A stretch of DNA of 38,582 bases. It comes from Catenulispora sp. (GTDB lineage Bacteria > Actinomycetota > Actinomycetes > Streptomycetales > Catenulisporaceae). Below the pieces are notes generated by a model. It was not told where the DNA came from. It saw nothing but the letters and a program-made list of their open reading frames with translations, and searched no databases. A program made the translations under genes and the position numbers. The DNA is taken from the NCBI GenBank assembly GCA_013362315.1, contig JABFWL010000146.1, positions 1 through 38,582 on the forward strand. The letters are read 5' to 3'. Within the stretch, counting starts at the first letter, position 1. Each line of letters begins with the position of its first letter. Below are positions 1 to 9,400 of this stretch, piece by piece.

Positions 1-412
1 TGTTCCCGCTGTGCTGGGTCCAGCCGGTTACCTGGACGCCTCCGTTCAGCACCGGTGTCTCGCCCGGGTAGGCGGAGTAGACGATCTGGTGGCCGTTGGT
101 TCCGGAATCGGCCGACGTGAAGTCGATCGTGCTGCCGATCGGGTAGTTGCCCCCACGGAGATATACGTAGATGTCTCCGGTCATGGTGCCGTCGACCGTA
201 CGCACGACGTCCCGCGCGTGTTGCAGGGTCGCGAACGGCGCCGTGATCGTGCCGGGGTTGGCGTCGCTGCCACCGGGGGCGACGTAGTACGTGGCCTGAG
301 TCGCGGCAGCCGCCAGCGCAGGCGTCTTGAGGGAAGTCATCAGCGCAGCGGGGACCGTAATCGCGAGCGCCACAGCTGACAGCCTGCGGATGATGGAGGT
401 GGCGGATCTCAT
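1..412 (-). CDS. Secreted right-handed beta-helix protein, N-terminal part (partial)
   Basis: The first 137 residues of a protein that continues beyond the left edge. It opens with a typical Sec signal peptide (MRSATSIIRRLSAVALAI then a hydrophobic stretch and an Ala-rich cleavage region, about residues 1-33). The mature part begins ATYYVAPGGSDANPGT and includes DIYVYLRGGNYPIGSTIDF and YPGETPVLNGGVQVTGW. These are the first strands of a parallel beta-helix, and they match the same region of the gene just upstream (ADIDVYLRGG, YPGETPVLSGATHVTG), so the two are paralogues. Start: ATG at 412-410, preceded by GAAGGGG that overlaps the upstream stop region. The gap to the upstream gene is 14 nt, so co-transcription is very likely. 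By family it is probably a secreted glycoside hydrolase or polysaccharide-binding protein; the substrate cannot be told from this fragment. Confidence 0.85.
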   Translation of the reverse strand, partial: MRSATSIIRRLSAVALAITVPAALMTSLKTPALAAAATQATYYVAPGGSDANPGTITAPFATLQHARDVVRTVDGTMTGDIYVYLRGGNYPIGSTIDFTSADSGTNGHQIVYSAYPGETPVLNGGVQVTGWTQHSGN

Positions 413-426
413 CTTCTGCCCCTTCA

Positions 427-3400
427 TCAGCGCACGTCGAATCGGTCGATCACCAGAAAGGTGCCACCCGTCTTGGTCAGGGTGAGCGTGTGCTGTCCGA
501 GCGCCAGTCCGCTGACGCTGTAGACGGTCTGCTGGACGCTGCGGCTAGCGGTGTTGGCATTGACGCTGCCCTGGGAGGTTCCGTCCAGCGCCACGCCTAT
601 CGTTCCCTCGTCGGAGTTGGTCTCGGTGATCAGGCTGATCCCGGTGCCGATGAAGCTCACGGTGACTGAGGCACCGTTTGTGGTGGCGGCGTGGACGTCG
701 TCCTGGTAGTCACCCAGTCCGCGGCCGGTGGAGGTGAACCATGAGCTGCCGGTGTAGGTGATGCCGGGCGCGCTGTCGTTGTAGACGCCGCTGACTTCGA
801 AGCCGTCCAGGGTGGCCCATGTGCCGCTGCGCTTCACGAACTGGATGGTGTGCTTGCCCACGGCCAGTCCGCTTGTGCTGTAGATGACGGCTTGGGTTTG
901 GCGGGTGCTCGAGGTGGTGTCGAACAGTCCCTGGGACACGCCGTCGAGGAAGACTTCGACCTGTCCCTGGTCGCTGTACTTCTCGCCGATGACGGAGACG
1001 CCGGTGCCGGTGAACGACAGGCTGGCCGCGTCGCCGTTGGTCCGCGTGGCGTGGACGTTGTCGGCGTAGTCGCCGTAGCCGCGGTTGCCGAACGCGGTCC
1101 AGCTGCCGGTGTAGGAGATGGCCGTGTCGGTGTCGTCGATCCTGCCGGTGAGCGGGTGGGCGGGGGTGTTGGCGGGGCCGGCGGCGGCGATCACGGCTTG
1201 GGCGGCTGCGGGCCAGGCGCCGCCGGAGACGATGGTGGCCTGGTTGAACGTGATGTTGGTTCCGTGGTTGCTGTAGGCGGCGTTGTCGGAGTAGTTGTCG
1301 TGGATGTCGATGTCGTGGATGGTGGGGGTCCACATGCCGATCCAGTTGCCGCTGCCGTTGCGCACGACGTTGTCGTGGGTGTCCCAGTAGGAGCTGCCTT
1401 CGTCCTGGTACAGCATGTTGTTGGTGTGGTTGCCGACCTCGACGAGGTTGCCCGCCAGCACCGAGGTGGCCGAGCCGTTCGCGTCGCCCTGACCGCCGTT
1501 GGTGTAGATCGGTCCGCCGTCGTAGAGGACGTTCATCACGTCGTGGACGTGGTTGTCCAGGATCTGGTTGCCGCCGGCGTAGATGGTCCCGTGTTCGCAG
1601 GTTTTCAGGCCCTGCGCGCTCTGCATGGAGCAGGGTGAGGCGTAGCCCCAGCCCCAGCCCAGCGACATGCCGGAGTAGGGCGTGTGGCCGATGTCGTTGT
1701 GCGAGATGGTCAGGGCGCGCGTGAATCCGGCCCAGATGCCGACCGCGTCGGAGTAGTCCTGGCCGACGTCGGCTATCCAGTTCTGGGAGACGGTGTCGCC
1801 GGTGGTCATGCGGCTGGTGTCGGTGAGGTAGTAGTCGTCTACTTCGCCGACGGACACACCGCCGCCAGACGTGTCGTGGATCGTGCTGGCGGTGACGGTG
1901 GAGTTCTGGGTGCCGTCGGCGAGATCGATACCGGTTCCGCCGGTGTGGGCTATCTCGACGCCGGTGAAGGTGATGCCCGAGCCGCGGTGGACCTGGACGG
2001 CGGCCGGGATGCGGACCGGGGCCTTGGTGGTGGCGTCCCACAACACCCCGGCCTGGTTGTCGATGTAGCCGACGGTGGAGGGCAGCATCCAGGTGGCGTA
2101 GTCGAAGGTCAGGCCCTGGAAGGTGATGTCATGCGCGGGTTTGATGACGTCCGGGATGACAGTGAACCCGTCCACGAGCATGACAGACCCGCCGGTCTTG
2201 ACCAGCTTGATCGTGTGCTGCCCCTTCGGCAGACCGCTGACGGCGACGACGACCTGCTGGGCCAGCCGCGATGACGCAGCGGCGGACACGCTCTGGGTCT
2301 TGGTGCCGTCGACATAGACGTCGATGCCGCCCTCGTCGCTGTTGGTCTCGGACAGCACGTCGATGCCGGTACCGGTGAACGGGTAGCTCACCGAGTCGCC
2401 GTTCGCGGTGGCGTCGTGCACGTCGTTGGAGAAGTCGCCGAGGGACCGGCCCGCCGAGTATCCCCACGAGGAACCGCTGTAGGCGACGGCCGGATCCGTG
2501 TCGTTGACCGGGGCGAGGTGCCCCGGGGTGCCGCTGACGTTCAGCAACGTCGGCAGGGTGGGCAGTTCGACGTCGGCGGTGCTGAGGTTCTCGCCGGTCC
2601 GCGGCATGTAGTAGACGTAGCCCGCCGCGGAGTCGAGATAGAACTCGCCGGGGGTGTCCAGGAGCTGATACGCGTTCTCCAGGTACGAGATCGAGCTCAG
2701 CTTGGGGAGCCCGCTGCCGTTGAACGGGAAGCCCCGGTTGGGCACCGCGGTGTTGTTGTTCGCGAAACAGGCCGGACTGACGTTGAGGCTCGAACCGCCG
2801 CCGCTCGGCACGGTGATGCTCGCCAGCGGGCACCGCATCTGCTTCCACGCGCTGTCATCCACCACCTCGACCGACGACGCGTTGGTGAACGAGGCGTAGG
2901 AGGAGTCGCTGGTGACGAAACTGGACCCCGACAAAGTGAAGCCGGACGGGTTCAGCGGCCCGCGGGCCCGCTGGGAGCGCACACCGTTGACGAACAGCTG
3001 CCGGCTCTGAGTGCCCGCCGGCACCGCGGCACGGTAGATGTTCTTCGCGCTGTCGAACAAGGCGAAGCCGGTGACGTGGGTGGCGCCGCTGAGCACCGGC
3101 GTCTCGCCGGGATAGGCGGCCCACACAACCTTGTGGCCGTTCTGTCCGGAGTCTGCGACACCCAGCGTGAACGTCTGCGACCGGCTGTAGGTGCCACCGC
3201 GCAGGTAGACGTCGATGTCGGCGGCCATACCGGGGGCGAGGCCCTCCACCACACTCCTGACGCCGTCCAAACTGCAGGGGGCACTGAGCGAGCAGGTGCT
3301 TCCCGAACCAGTCGGCGATGCGTACAGCACCGTGGGTGTCGCGGCCGACGCCGGACTCGGTGTGCTCATCCCGGCGCACAGAAGTACGCCGAGCGCACCT

Positions 3401-3432
3401 AGGAAGGTGGCCTTCGAGCGGAACGCTTGCAC
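427..3432 (-). CDS. Secreted beta-helix protein with three repeated CBM-like modules
   Basis: A 1001-residue exported protein. Residues 1-31 are a signal peptide (start GTG at 3432-3430, GAGGAG 7 nt upstream). Residues 34-300 and 428-760 form a right-handed parallel beta-helix of the type found in extracellular polysaccharide-active enzymes (YPGETPVLSGA, QLFVNGVRSQRAR; GH141-like in pattern, family assignment tentative). A module of about 115 residues occurs three times: 311-427, 766-882 and 884-1001. Each copy has Y(S/T)GS-W, R-hydrophobic-GD(F/Y)-(N/D)(D/N)VH, FTGTG- or FIGTG-type strands, (S/T/G)E-(N/Y)SD(E/Q)G, VSGL or TSGL and a final ID/VDGF or IDRF strand. Copy 1 interrupts the helix; copies 2 and 3 are tandem at the C-terminus. 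They look like jelly-roll sugar-binding modules, which is inference. A paralogous gene follows 14 nt downstream. Likely role: degradation or binding of plant or microbial polysaccharide outside the cell. Confidence 0.85.
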   Translation of the reverse strand: MQAFRSKATFLGALGVLLCAGMSTPSPASAATPTVLYASPTGSGSTCSLSAPCSLDGVRSVVEGLAPGMAADIDVYLRGGTYSRSQTFTLGVADSGQNGHKVVWAAYPGETPVLSGATHVTGFALFDSAKNIYRAAVPAGTQSRQLFVNGVRSQRARGPLNPSGFTLSGSSFVTSDSSYASFTNASSVEVVDDSAWKQMRCPLASITVPSGGGSSLNVSPACFANNNTAVPNRGFPFNGSGLPKLSSISYLENAYQLLDTPGEFYLDSAAGYVYYMPRTGENLSTADVELPTLPTLLNVSGTPGHLAPVNDTDPAVAYSGSSWGYSAGRSLGDFSNDVHDATANGDSVSYPFTGTGIDVLSETNSDEGGIDVYVDGTKTQSVSAAASSRLAQQVVVAVSGLPKGQHTIKLVKTGGSVMLVDGFTVIPDVIKPAHDITFQGLTFDYATWMLPSTVGYIDNQAGVLWDATTKAPVRIPAAVQVHRGSGITFTGVEIAHTGGTGIDLADGTQNSTVTASTIHDTSGGGVSVGEVDDYYLTDTSRMTTGDTVSQNWIADVGQDYSDAVGIWAGFTRALTISHNDIGHTPYSGMSLGWGWGYASPCSMQSAQGLKTCEHGTIYAGGNQILDNHVHDVMNVLYDGGPIYTNGGQGDANGSATSVLAGNLVEVGNHTNNMLYQDEGSSYWDTHDNVVRNGSGNWIGMWTPTIHDIDIHDNYSDNAAYSNHGTNITFNQATIVSGGAWPAAAQAVIAAAGPANTPAHPLTGRIDDTDTAISYTGSWTAFGNRGYGDYADNVHATRTNGDAASLSFTGTGVSVIGEKYSDQGQVEVFLDGVSQGLFDTTSSTRQTQAVIYSTSGLAVGKHTIQFVKRSGTWATLDGFEVSGVYNDSAPGITYTGSSWFTSTGRGLGDYQDDVHAATTNGASVTVSFIGTGISLITETNSDEGTIGVALDGTSQGSVNANTASRSVQQTVYSVSGLALGQHTLTLTKTGGTFLVIDRFDVR

Positions 3433-3517
3433 TGATCTTCTCCTCGGAGGTTGGAGCGATCACCACCGCGGACAGCGTCCGGGCACCGGCGGTGGCACGG
3501 CCTGATGGCTTGTGCCG

Positions 3518-3527
3518 GAGGTACCTC
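3518..3527. promoter_or_regulatory. Palindrome GAGGTACCTC, possible operator
   Basis: A perfect 10-bp palindrome about 90 bp upstream of the beta-helix gene start, in the context CGGAGGTACCTC. A near-copy (CGGAGGTAACCTC) lies 60 bp further upstream, which makes a paired operator for a sugar-responsive regulator plausible. The function is inferred. Confidence 0.4.
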
Positions 3528-3577
3528 ATAGATCCGATGAAAAAGGCTTTTGCTGCGGCTTCACGCCCTTACGATCG

Positions 3578-3588
3578 GAGGTAACCTC
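3578..3588. promoter_or_regulatory. Inverted repeat GAGGT-A-ACCTC, possible second operator
   Basis: Five-bp arms around one base, in the context CGGAGGTAACCTC. It is nearly identical to the palindrome at 3518-3527, 60 bp away, close to six helical turns. It could allow cooperative binding or looping. Confidence 0.4.
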
Positions 3589-3843
3589 GTATTCATCAGA
3601 TGACTGTTGAGGAGAGTAGAACGTCACGAGACTGTTAGCAAGAGCTCAAACCGATTGCCGTCGCCGGCCCGGGAGACAGTCACCTGGCGGCATGTCTGTG
3701 CTGAGGCACTCGTAGATCGCCGGAGACGGCCCCCGGTCCGCCGCCGCGGATCTGGTCAGGTCATGCCGCTGCGCGAGGTAGCAGCGGAAGACCAGGCTCA
3801 TGCGCACCGTCCCGTCGATGCGTGTTTGGGCCTGGCCGCAGAC

Positions 3844-3855
3844 GGTGACGTCACC
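3844..3855. promoter_or_regulatory. Palindrome GGTGACGTCACC
   Basis: A perfect 12-bp palindrome 16 bp beyond the stop codon of the AAA+ gene. It could be a regulator site or part of a 3' end structure, and there is no T-tract. Chance occurrence in GC-rich DNA is possible. Confidence 0.3.
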
Positions 3856-3870
3856 CGCTGACCGCGAAGC

Positions 3871-6441
3871 TCAGCCCGGCACGTCCTCCGCCCGCAAATG
3901 GAACAAGTCCTCTGCGGCCACATCCTCCATCGCCGCGACGCGCATGGCGTGCAGCTCCGTCATCCGCTGGAACACCTGGCGGGCGGCGCGGCCGTTGCCG
4001 AAGCCCGCGCCCTTCTGCACTGTCGAGAAGTACGCCGCGAGCGCCGCCTTCGCCGCCAGGGTGAGCTCGTACTGGTGCGTCTGCGTCTGGTGTTCGACGA
4101 TCTCGACGAGTTCGTCCGGCGTGTAGTCGTCGAAGGTCAGCGTCCGGGAGAAGCGCGAGGCGAGGCCCGGGTTGGCCGAGACGAACCTGTTCATGTCCTC
4201 GGGGTAGCCCGCGACGATCACCACCACGTCGTCGCGGTGGTCCTCCATCAGCTTCACCAGGGTGGCGATCGCCTCCTGGCCGAAGTCGTTCGACATGCCG
4301 GGCGGCACCAGCGCGTAGGCCTCGTCGATGAACAGCACGCCGCCGATCGCGCGGCGGAAGACCGCCGTCGTCTTCGGCGCGGTGTGGCCGACGTACTCGC
4401 CGACCAGGGCGCCGCGGTCGGCCTCGACCAGGTGGCCGGACTCGAGCATGCCCAGGACGGTCAGGATCCTGCCGTACAGCCGCGCCACGGTCGTCTTGCC
4501 GGTGCCGGGGTTGCCGGCGAAGACGAGGTGGCGGCTCAGCGGGGGCGGCGCGAGGCCCGCCTCGGTACGGCGCTTCACCATGCGCATCAGGTTGATCAGC
4601 GCCGCCACGTCCTGCTTCACCCGCGCCAGACCGATCAGCGACTCCAGCTCGCCGAGCAGGTCCTCGATGGTCTCCGCGCCGCTCGCCGCGCCGTCAGCCG
4701 CCGCGCCGTCCGCATCGCCGCCGACGACGCCCGCGGCACGCCCCGCGCCGGCCGCTGTCGCCAGCGCACCAGAGCCAGACCCCGACCGGCCCGCCAGCGA
4801 CGCCGACGGCTCCCCCGGACCCGGCATCGTCGAGATCTTCACGTTCTCGACAACGCAGCCCTCGAACACCGGCCGCGCGTCCTCGCCGAGCGCCAGGTCC
4901 TCCTCCACATCCCGGACCCGGCACAGCCGGAACACCGGATCGGCCTGCGCCCCCACGTGCAACGCCGGAAACTCCGACGCCGACACCGTGCACCGGTCGA
5001 AGGCTCCGTGCCCGCCGTCCTTCACATAGATACCGTTCTTGGCCGCGCCGGACACCGTCAATCCGATCACGGTCGGGGCGGCCTCGGCCCACACCACCAG
5101 CCCGCTGCCAGCAGAATCAGTGATCTGACAGTCCTCGATCCGCGCCGCGCTGCCCTCGTCCACGAAGATCCCGGCCGAGCCGGCGGCGGCAACACGGCAG
5201 GAAGACAGAATCGGGTTGCTCCGCTTACCGATCTCGAACCCGGCACGCTCGGTGTCCAAGACGGCGACCTCATGGAACAGCGGCCTGCGACTGGTCTGCA
5301 CGGCCGCACCCACCCTGGCCCCGGAGATCTCACACCCCGACACCTCGGCGTCGCTGTCACCCTCCAGCTGGATTCCGCTCATCGCGGCCGCGGTCACCGT
5401 GCCGCCCGAGACCCGCAGCAGCGCTCGGCCGGTGACCCGGATCCCGTGCTCCGGCGTCTCAGAGACCTGACAGTCCGAGAGGCTGAGCGTCGCACGACCG
5501 TCGGCATGCACGGCACTGAACGCCGACCGTTCCACCGTGCAGCCGACAAGCTTCACCTCGGCGTCGCCACCGGCGATGATCCCGTTGCCGGAAGCGTCCC
5601 GCACGGTGGTCCCCGTCACGGAGCCGCGCGACTGAAGTCGACAGGCGATGCCGCTTCCGCGGGTCTGACCGACTTCGCAGTCGATCAGCTCCAAGGTCGC
5701 GGTGCCGCCGGCGAAGACTCCGGTACGCCCGGTGCCCTCGACCCGAGTGCCGGACATCGTCAGCCGCGCCGCTTCCTCGATCTGGACCCCCGCCTCCGCG
5801 GCCCGCTCGAAGGCCGACTTCGTCACCTGCGCGGACGCCTTCCCCAACAGCCGCAAGCCGATCCCGCCGGAGTCGGTGACACCGGACTCGGCGATCCGCA
5901 GCACGGCGTCGTCGACCCCTGCGACGCCCAGGGCCTCGCTGTCCCGGATCTGGCAGCGCTCAAGCGTGACCTGGCTTTGGTCGGCGGCCAGCACTCCCAC
6001 AGCCGGGCTCTGCGAAACGGTGCAGTCGCGGAACACCGGTGTGGCCTCGCCCGAGACCTCGATCCGCCCTCTGACCACATCGCAGCGTCCGAACTCGGCC
6101 GCGCCACCGGTAACGCTCACCGCCACCCCGGTCCCAGCCTCAGATCCAGACCCGGACTCAGCCCCGGCACCGTCCCCGGCGTCGATCGTGACGCCCCAGA
6201 CCCGCACGTCAGCCGCGACCGTGAGCACCGCACGACCAGACCCGGCAACACCCCTGATCACGATCTGCCCAGTCCGCACCCCCGCCGCCGCGACCAGGCT
6301 CACCGGCCGGTCCAGCACCAGGTTCCCCCGATACTCCCCGGCCTCCAGCACGAGCGTCGCGCCCGGCTTCGCGCCCCGCAGCGCCGCCTCGATGCCGCCG
6401 GCGCCCCGCCGCCCGGCCGACACGCGTATCGGGTCGCTCAC
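3871..6441 (-). CDS. Beta-helix/AAA+ fusion ATPase, EccA/CbbX-like, of the T7SS island
   Basis: 856 residues in two parts. Residues 1-540 are about 20 short repeats of the right-handed beta-helix (NosD/pectate-lyase-like) type, with recurring V-G-C-V, SGIxV and GIxV turns and no signal peptide. A Gly/Ala/Ser linker (541-590) leads to a C-terminal AAA+ domain of the CbbX/SpoVK/EccA family: Walker A GNPGTGKT at 643-650, Walker B FIDEA near 704-708, VIVAGYPEDM as sensor strand, and ASRF near 761-764 as the Arg-finger segment. EccA ATPases are cytosolic chaperones that handle ESX substrates; here the usual TPR-like N-terminus is replaced by a beta-helix. Start: GTG at 6441-6439; a stop lies six codons upstream in frame, so no earlier start exists. 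It begins 40 nt after the giant gene stops, with three GATGACC repeats between, so it is probably the last gene of that transcript. Confidence 0.85.
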   Translation of the reverse strand: MSDPIRVSAGRRGAGGIEAALRGAKPGATLVLEAGEYRGNLVLDRPVSLVAAAGVRTGQIVIRGVAGSGRAVLTVAADVRVWGVTIDAGDGAGAESGSGSEAGTGVAVSVTGGAAEFGRCDVVRGRIEVSGEATPVFRDCTVSQSPAVGVLAADQSQVTLERCQIRDSEALGVAGVDDAVLRIAESGVTDSGGIGLRLLGKASAQVTKSAFERAAEAGVQIEEAARLTMSGTRVEGTGRTGVFAGGTATLELIDCEVGQTRGSGIACRLQSRGSVTGTTVRDASGNGIIAGGDAEVKLVGCTVERSAFSAVHADGRATLSLSDCQVSETPEHGIRVTGRALLRVSGGTVTAAAMSGIQLEGDSDAEVSGCEISGARVGAAVQTSRRPLFHEVAVLDTERAGFEIGKRSNPILSSCRVAAAGSAGIFVDEGSAARIEDCQITDSAGSGLVVWAEAAPTVIGLTVSGAAKNGIYVKDGGHGAFDRCTVSASEFPALHVGAQADPVFRLCRVRDVEEDLALGEDARPVFEGCVVENVKISTMPGPGEPSASLAGRSGSGSGALATAAGAGRAAGVVGGDADGAAADGAASGAETIEDLLGELESLIGLARVKQDVAALINLMRMVKRRTEAGLAPPPLSRHLVFAGNPGTGKTTVARLYGRILTVLGMLESGHLVEADRGALVGEYVGHTAPKTTAVFRRAIGGVLFIDEAYALVPPGMSNDFGQEAIATLVKLMEDHRDDVVVIVAGYPEDMNRFVSANPGLASRFSRTLTFDDYTPDELVEIVEHQTQTHQYELTLAAKAALAAYFSTVQKGAGFGNGRAARQVFQRMTELHAMRVAAMEDVAAEDLFHLRAEDVPG

Positions 6442-6481
6442 TTGGTCATCACCCGGTCATCACCGTGGTCATCGCCCCTGC

Positions 6482-9400
6482 TCATCCGTTCCATGGACCC
6501 TGGTCGATCCCCAGCATCACCGGCGTGATCTTCAGATGCAGCGCCGGACCAAGCACATTACCGATGAACCACTTCTCGAAGACCTTCTCGCCGAACGTGA
6601 TCAGCAGATCCGGGATCCCGCCCTGGTGGAAGTACCGGCCCGAGCCCAGCTGGTGCAGCGCGGTCCGCGGACCGATGGCCAGCAACCCGCCGGCCAACGC
6701 CCCGGCCATGCCCAGCCCGCCGGCCTCCAGGGAGTCCAGCCCGGACACCGTGATGTGGTGCGATCCGATGCCGAACACCGTGGACGTGAACGCGGTGGCG
6801 ACGAACCCGGCGATACTGCTCGTCAGCAGGTTGTTGACACCGTAATCGTAGAGCCCGGAGCGCCACCGCCGCGGGTTCTCGTTCCCGGCCCACTCGTTGT
6901 CCCAGGTCTTGTCGTGGTTGTACGGGGCACGCCCCCAGAACTTGCCGCTGTCCACGTTGCCGACGCCGTCCTTGAACTTCTTCAGCAACGTCTCCTGCAG
7001 CGCGTTGGACGCGCCCTTCACCCCCGACGTGACGGCACCGCCGGCGAAGATCTTCCCCCAGTCCGCCGGCGAGAAGTTCCAGTTGTTGACCGCGCCGGTG
7101 ATCAGGATGTTGGCGATGACGTCGAAGGTGTAGTCCTGGATGAAGTCCAGGAGCACCTTCTGGGCCTTGAGCCAGTTCGGGTTGACGAACTGCCCGTCGA
7201 CACTGTCGATGGTCCGGTACTGGAGCCGGTTGGGTTCACGCCACATGCGGTTGTAGCCACGGAACTCCGTACCGGCACCGTGGAACTCGTACTCACGTCC
7301 GCCGGTCTTCCAGCGGCCGGAGATGTCGAAGTCGGGCTTGAGACTCCAGCGGCCGAACGTGTCCCGGGTGTGGATGAACCCGTTGAGGGAGCGGTAGCGG
7401 ATCCGGGTCCCGTCGGTCAGCGTCTCGATCCACTGGCCGGTGGCGGCGTGGGTCTCGCGGTATATGTCCTGGCCACCGGCGGTGACACCGATGAGCTTCT
7501 TGTCCCGGAACACGCCGCCGTGGTCGAACTCGGTCCACGAGTACTTCTCCGGGGCTCCGTCCACGATCTTGAAGAGCCGCACCTTGCCGTCCACGACCAT
7601 CCGAAGCACCGGTGGATCCACGAAGTTCCCACGGGCCGACTCGGGAACGTCACGCCAGGGCTGCATGTCGGTTCCGGGCTTGGGGTTCGGGCCCCACGTG
7701 CCGTCGCCCGCCTTCCACTGGCGGATGGCCTTGCTGTCGGCCTGCACCGTGCCGTCCAGGCCGCGGATGTCGCTGTGCCAGACGTCGCCGACCTTGTAGG
7801 CGGCCAGGCCGCGGCCCTTGTCGAGGGCGCGGATCTCCCGGACCGGCACCATCTTGGAGATCCCGTCGACCTTCTGGAAGTCCACGAACGAGTCGTCCCA
7901 GCTGCCCAGGTCGGGATGGCTGCGGAACGGGTGGCGCAGGCCGCCGGTGACGGTGCCGTCGGCGCCGGTGACCTCCCACTTCCATTTTCCGGACAAGGGA
8001 TCCCCGCTCCCGACGACGACCTCGTCCTCACCCTTGCCGCCGACGCCGGGGAAGTTGTCGGTGCGCTTGGTGATCAGCCCGATCGGGTCGCGGGCGAACG
8101 AGGTGTCCTTACCGAGGTTGTAGGTGACCCGGCCCAGGTCGTCTGTCGAGCGGACGACCGACTTGGGCGCTTCGGCGAGCGTGTCGACCCACTGATGGCC
8201 GGGTCCGAACGTCCGCAGGCCCTGGCTGAGCACCGTCTTCTTGGAGTCGATCTGCCGCCAGTTCAGGGTGCGGCCGTCGGCCGCCGTCACGCCGCCGGCG
8301 AGCGAGGCCCACTTGCCGCTGTCCGGGTCCCGGCCGATCTCCAGCTTGGTCCCGTCGTCCAGCTTGACGACGGCGCGCACGAGCACGCCCGTGTCCTTGC
8401 CATCGGCGCCGGTGACCGTCATGAAGTCGAACGTGGAGCCGTCCGGGATCGCCACCCGCATACCGCCGGCGCGCTGGAGCGGCGCGCCGACCGCGGTGCC
8501 GTCGTGGACGCCGGGCACGAGCTCGTGCTCGCTCCAGGCGTAGAGCTGGAACCGGCTGTCCCCACCGAACACCCCTCCGGCCGGGAAGTCCACACCGCCG
8601 AACAGACCGCGGTTGGGCACGTCGATCTCGGCGAAGTGCCGGGCGAACCAGGTCGGGATCCGCTGCTCGGCGACCCGTTGGACCACCAGGATCTTGTTCT
8701 TGCCGATGAACTCGCTGGTGCCGGTCTCCTTGTCCTGCGGCGAGATCTCCTTGTAGGTGTGCAGGGTCTTCAGCGGGTCGCCGAGCTTGCCGTCCTTGAT
8801 GTCGATGGTGTGCTCGCGGAAGTGCCCCGCGTGGCCCCACTTGGTGAACCACATGCTCCACTGCCGCGCGACGACCACGTCGACCTGCGCGCCGTGGTCG
8901 CCGAAGGTCAGGGTGTCCTTCCAGGCCGAGCCGTGGTATTCGCGGACGCCCTTGGCGACGAAGTTGCCGTCCTTGTCGTAGCGGCTCCACACCCACTGGT
9001 CGTGCAGGTTCCCGAGGCCGCGTTCGGCGCGGATCAGGCCCTTGTCGAGCGTGACCCGGTAGTCGCGGGCGACGGAGCCGTTCTTGGAGACGTCCTTGAA
9101 GACGGCGCCATCGGCGTTCGTCTCGTAGACGCGCTTGCCGCTCCCGAGCAGCTCGCGGGTCGGGCCGTCGCCCTTCCACTCGAACCAGTAGCGCTTGCCG
9201 TCCTGGCCGCGGAACACCTCCACGAAGCGGCCGTCGCCGAGGTTCTCCTTGAGGTAGAAGGGTTTCCCGTCCTCGCCGACCAGGATGACGTCGCCGTTCG
9301 GCCGGACCGTGACGCTGCCCTTGCCCAAATACGGACCGCGGCTGCCGTCCCACAGGTGCGCCGCGCCGTCCGGGTCGGCGGTGCCGAGCCTGGCCCAGCG

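Larger units (their letters stand above)
3433..3870. other. Non-coding interval upstream of the beta-helix operon
   Basis: 438 bp between the start of the leftward beta-helix gene and the stop of the next leftward gene. It must hold the promoter of the beta-helix operon. I see three short palindromes (listed separately) but no convincing -35/-10 pair. Short reading frames here lack ribosome binding sites and recognisable motifs, so none is called as a gene. Confidence 0.6.

Noticed and set aside
3607..3861. An 84-codon plus-strand frame upstream of the beta-helix operon
   Set aside because: It has no ribosome site and an Arg-rich translation without motifs, in an interval expected to be regulatory.
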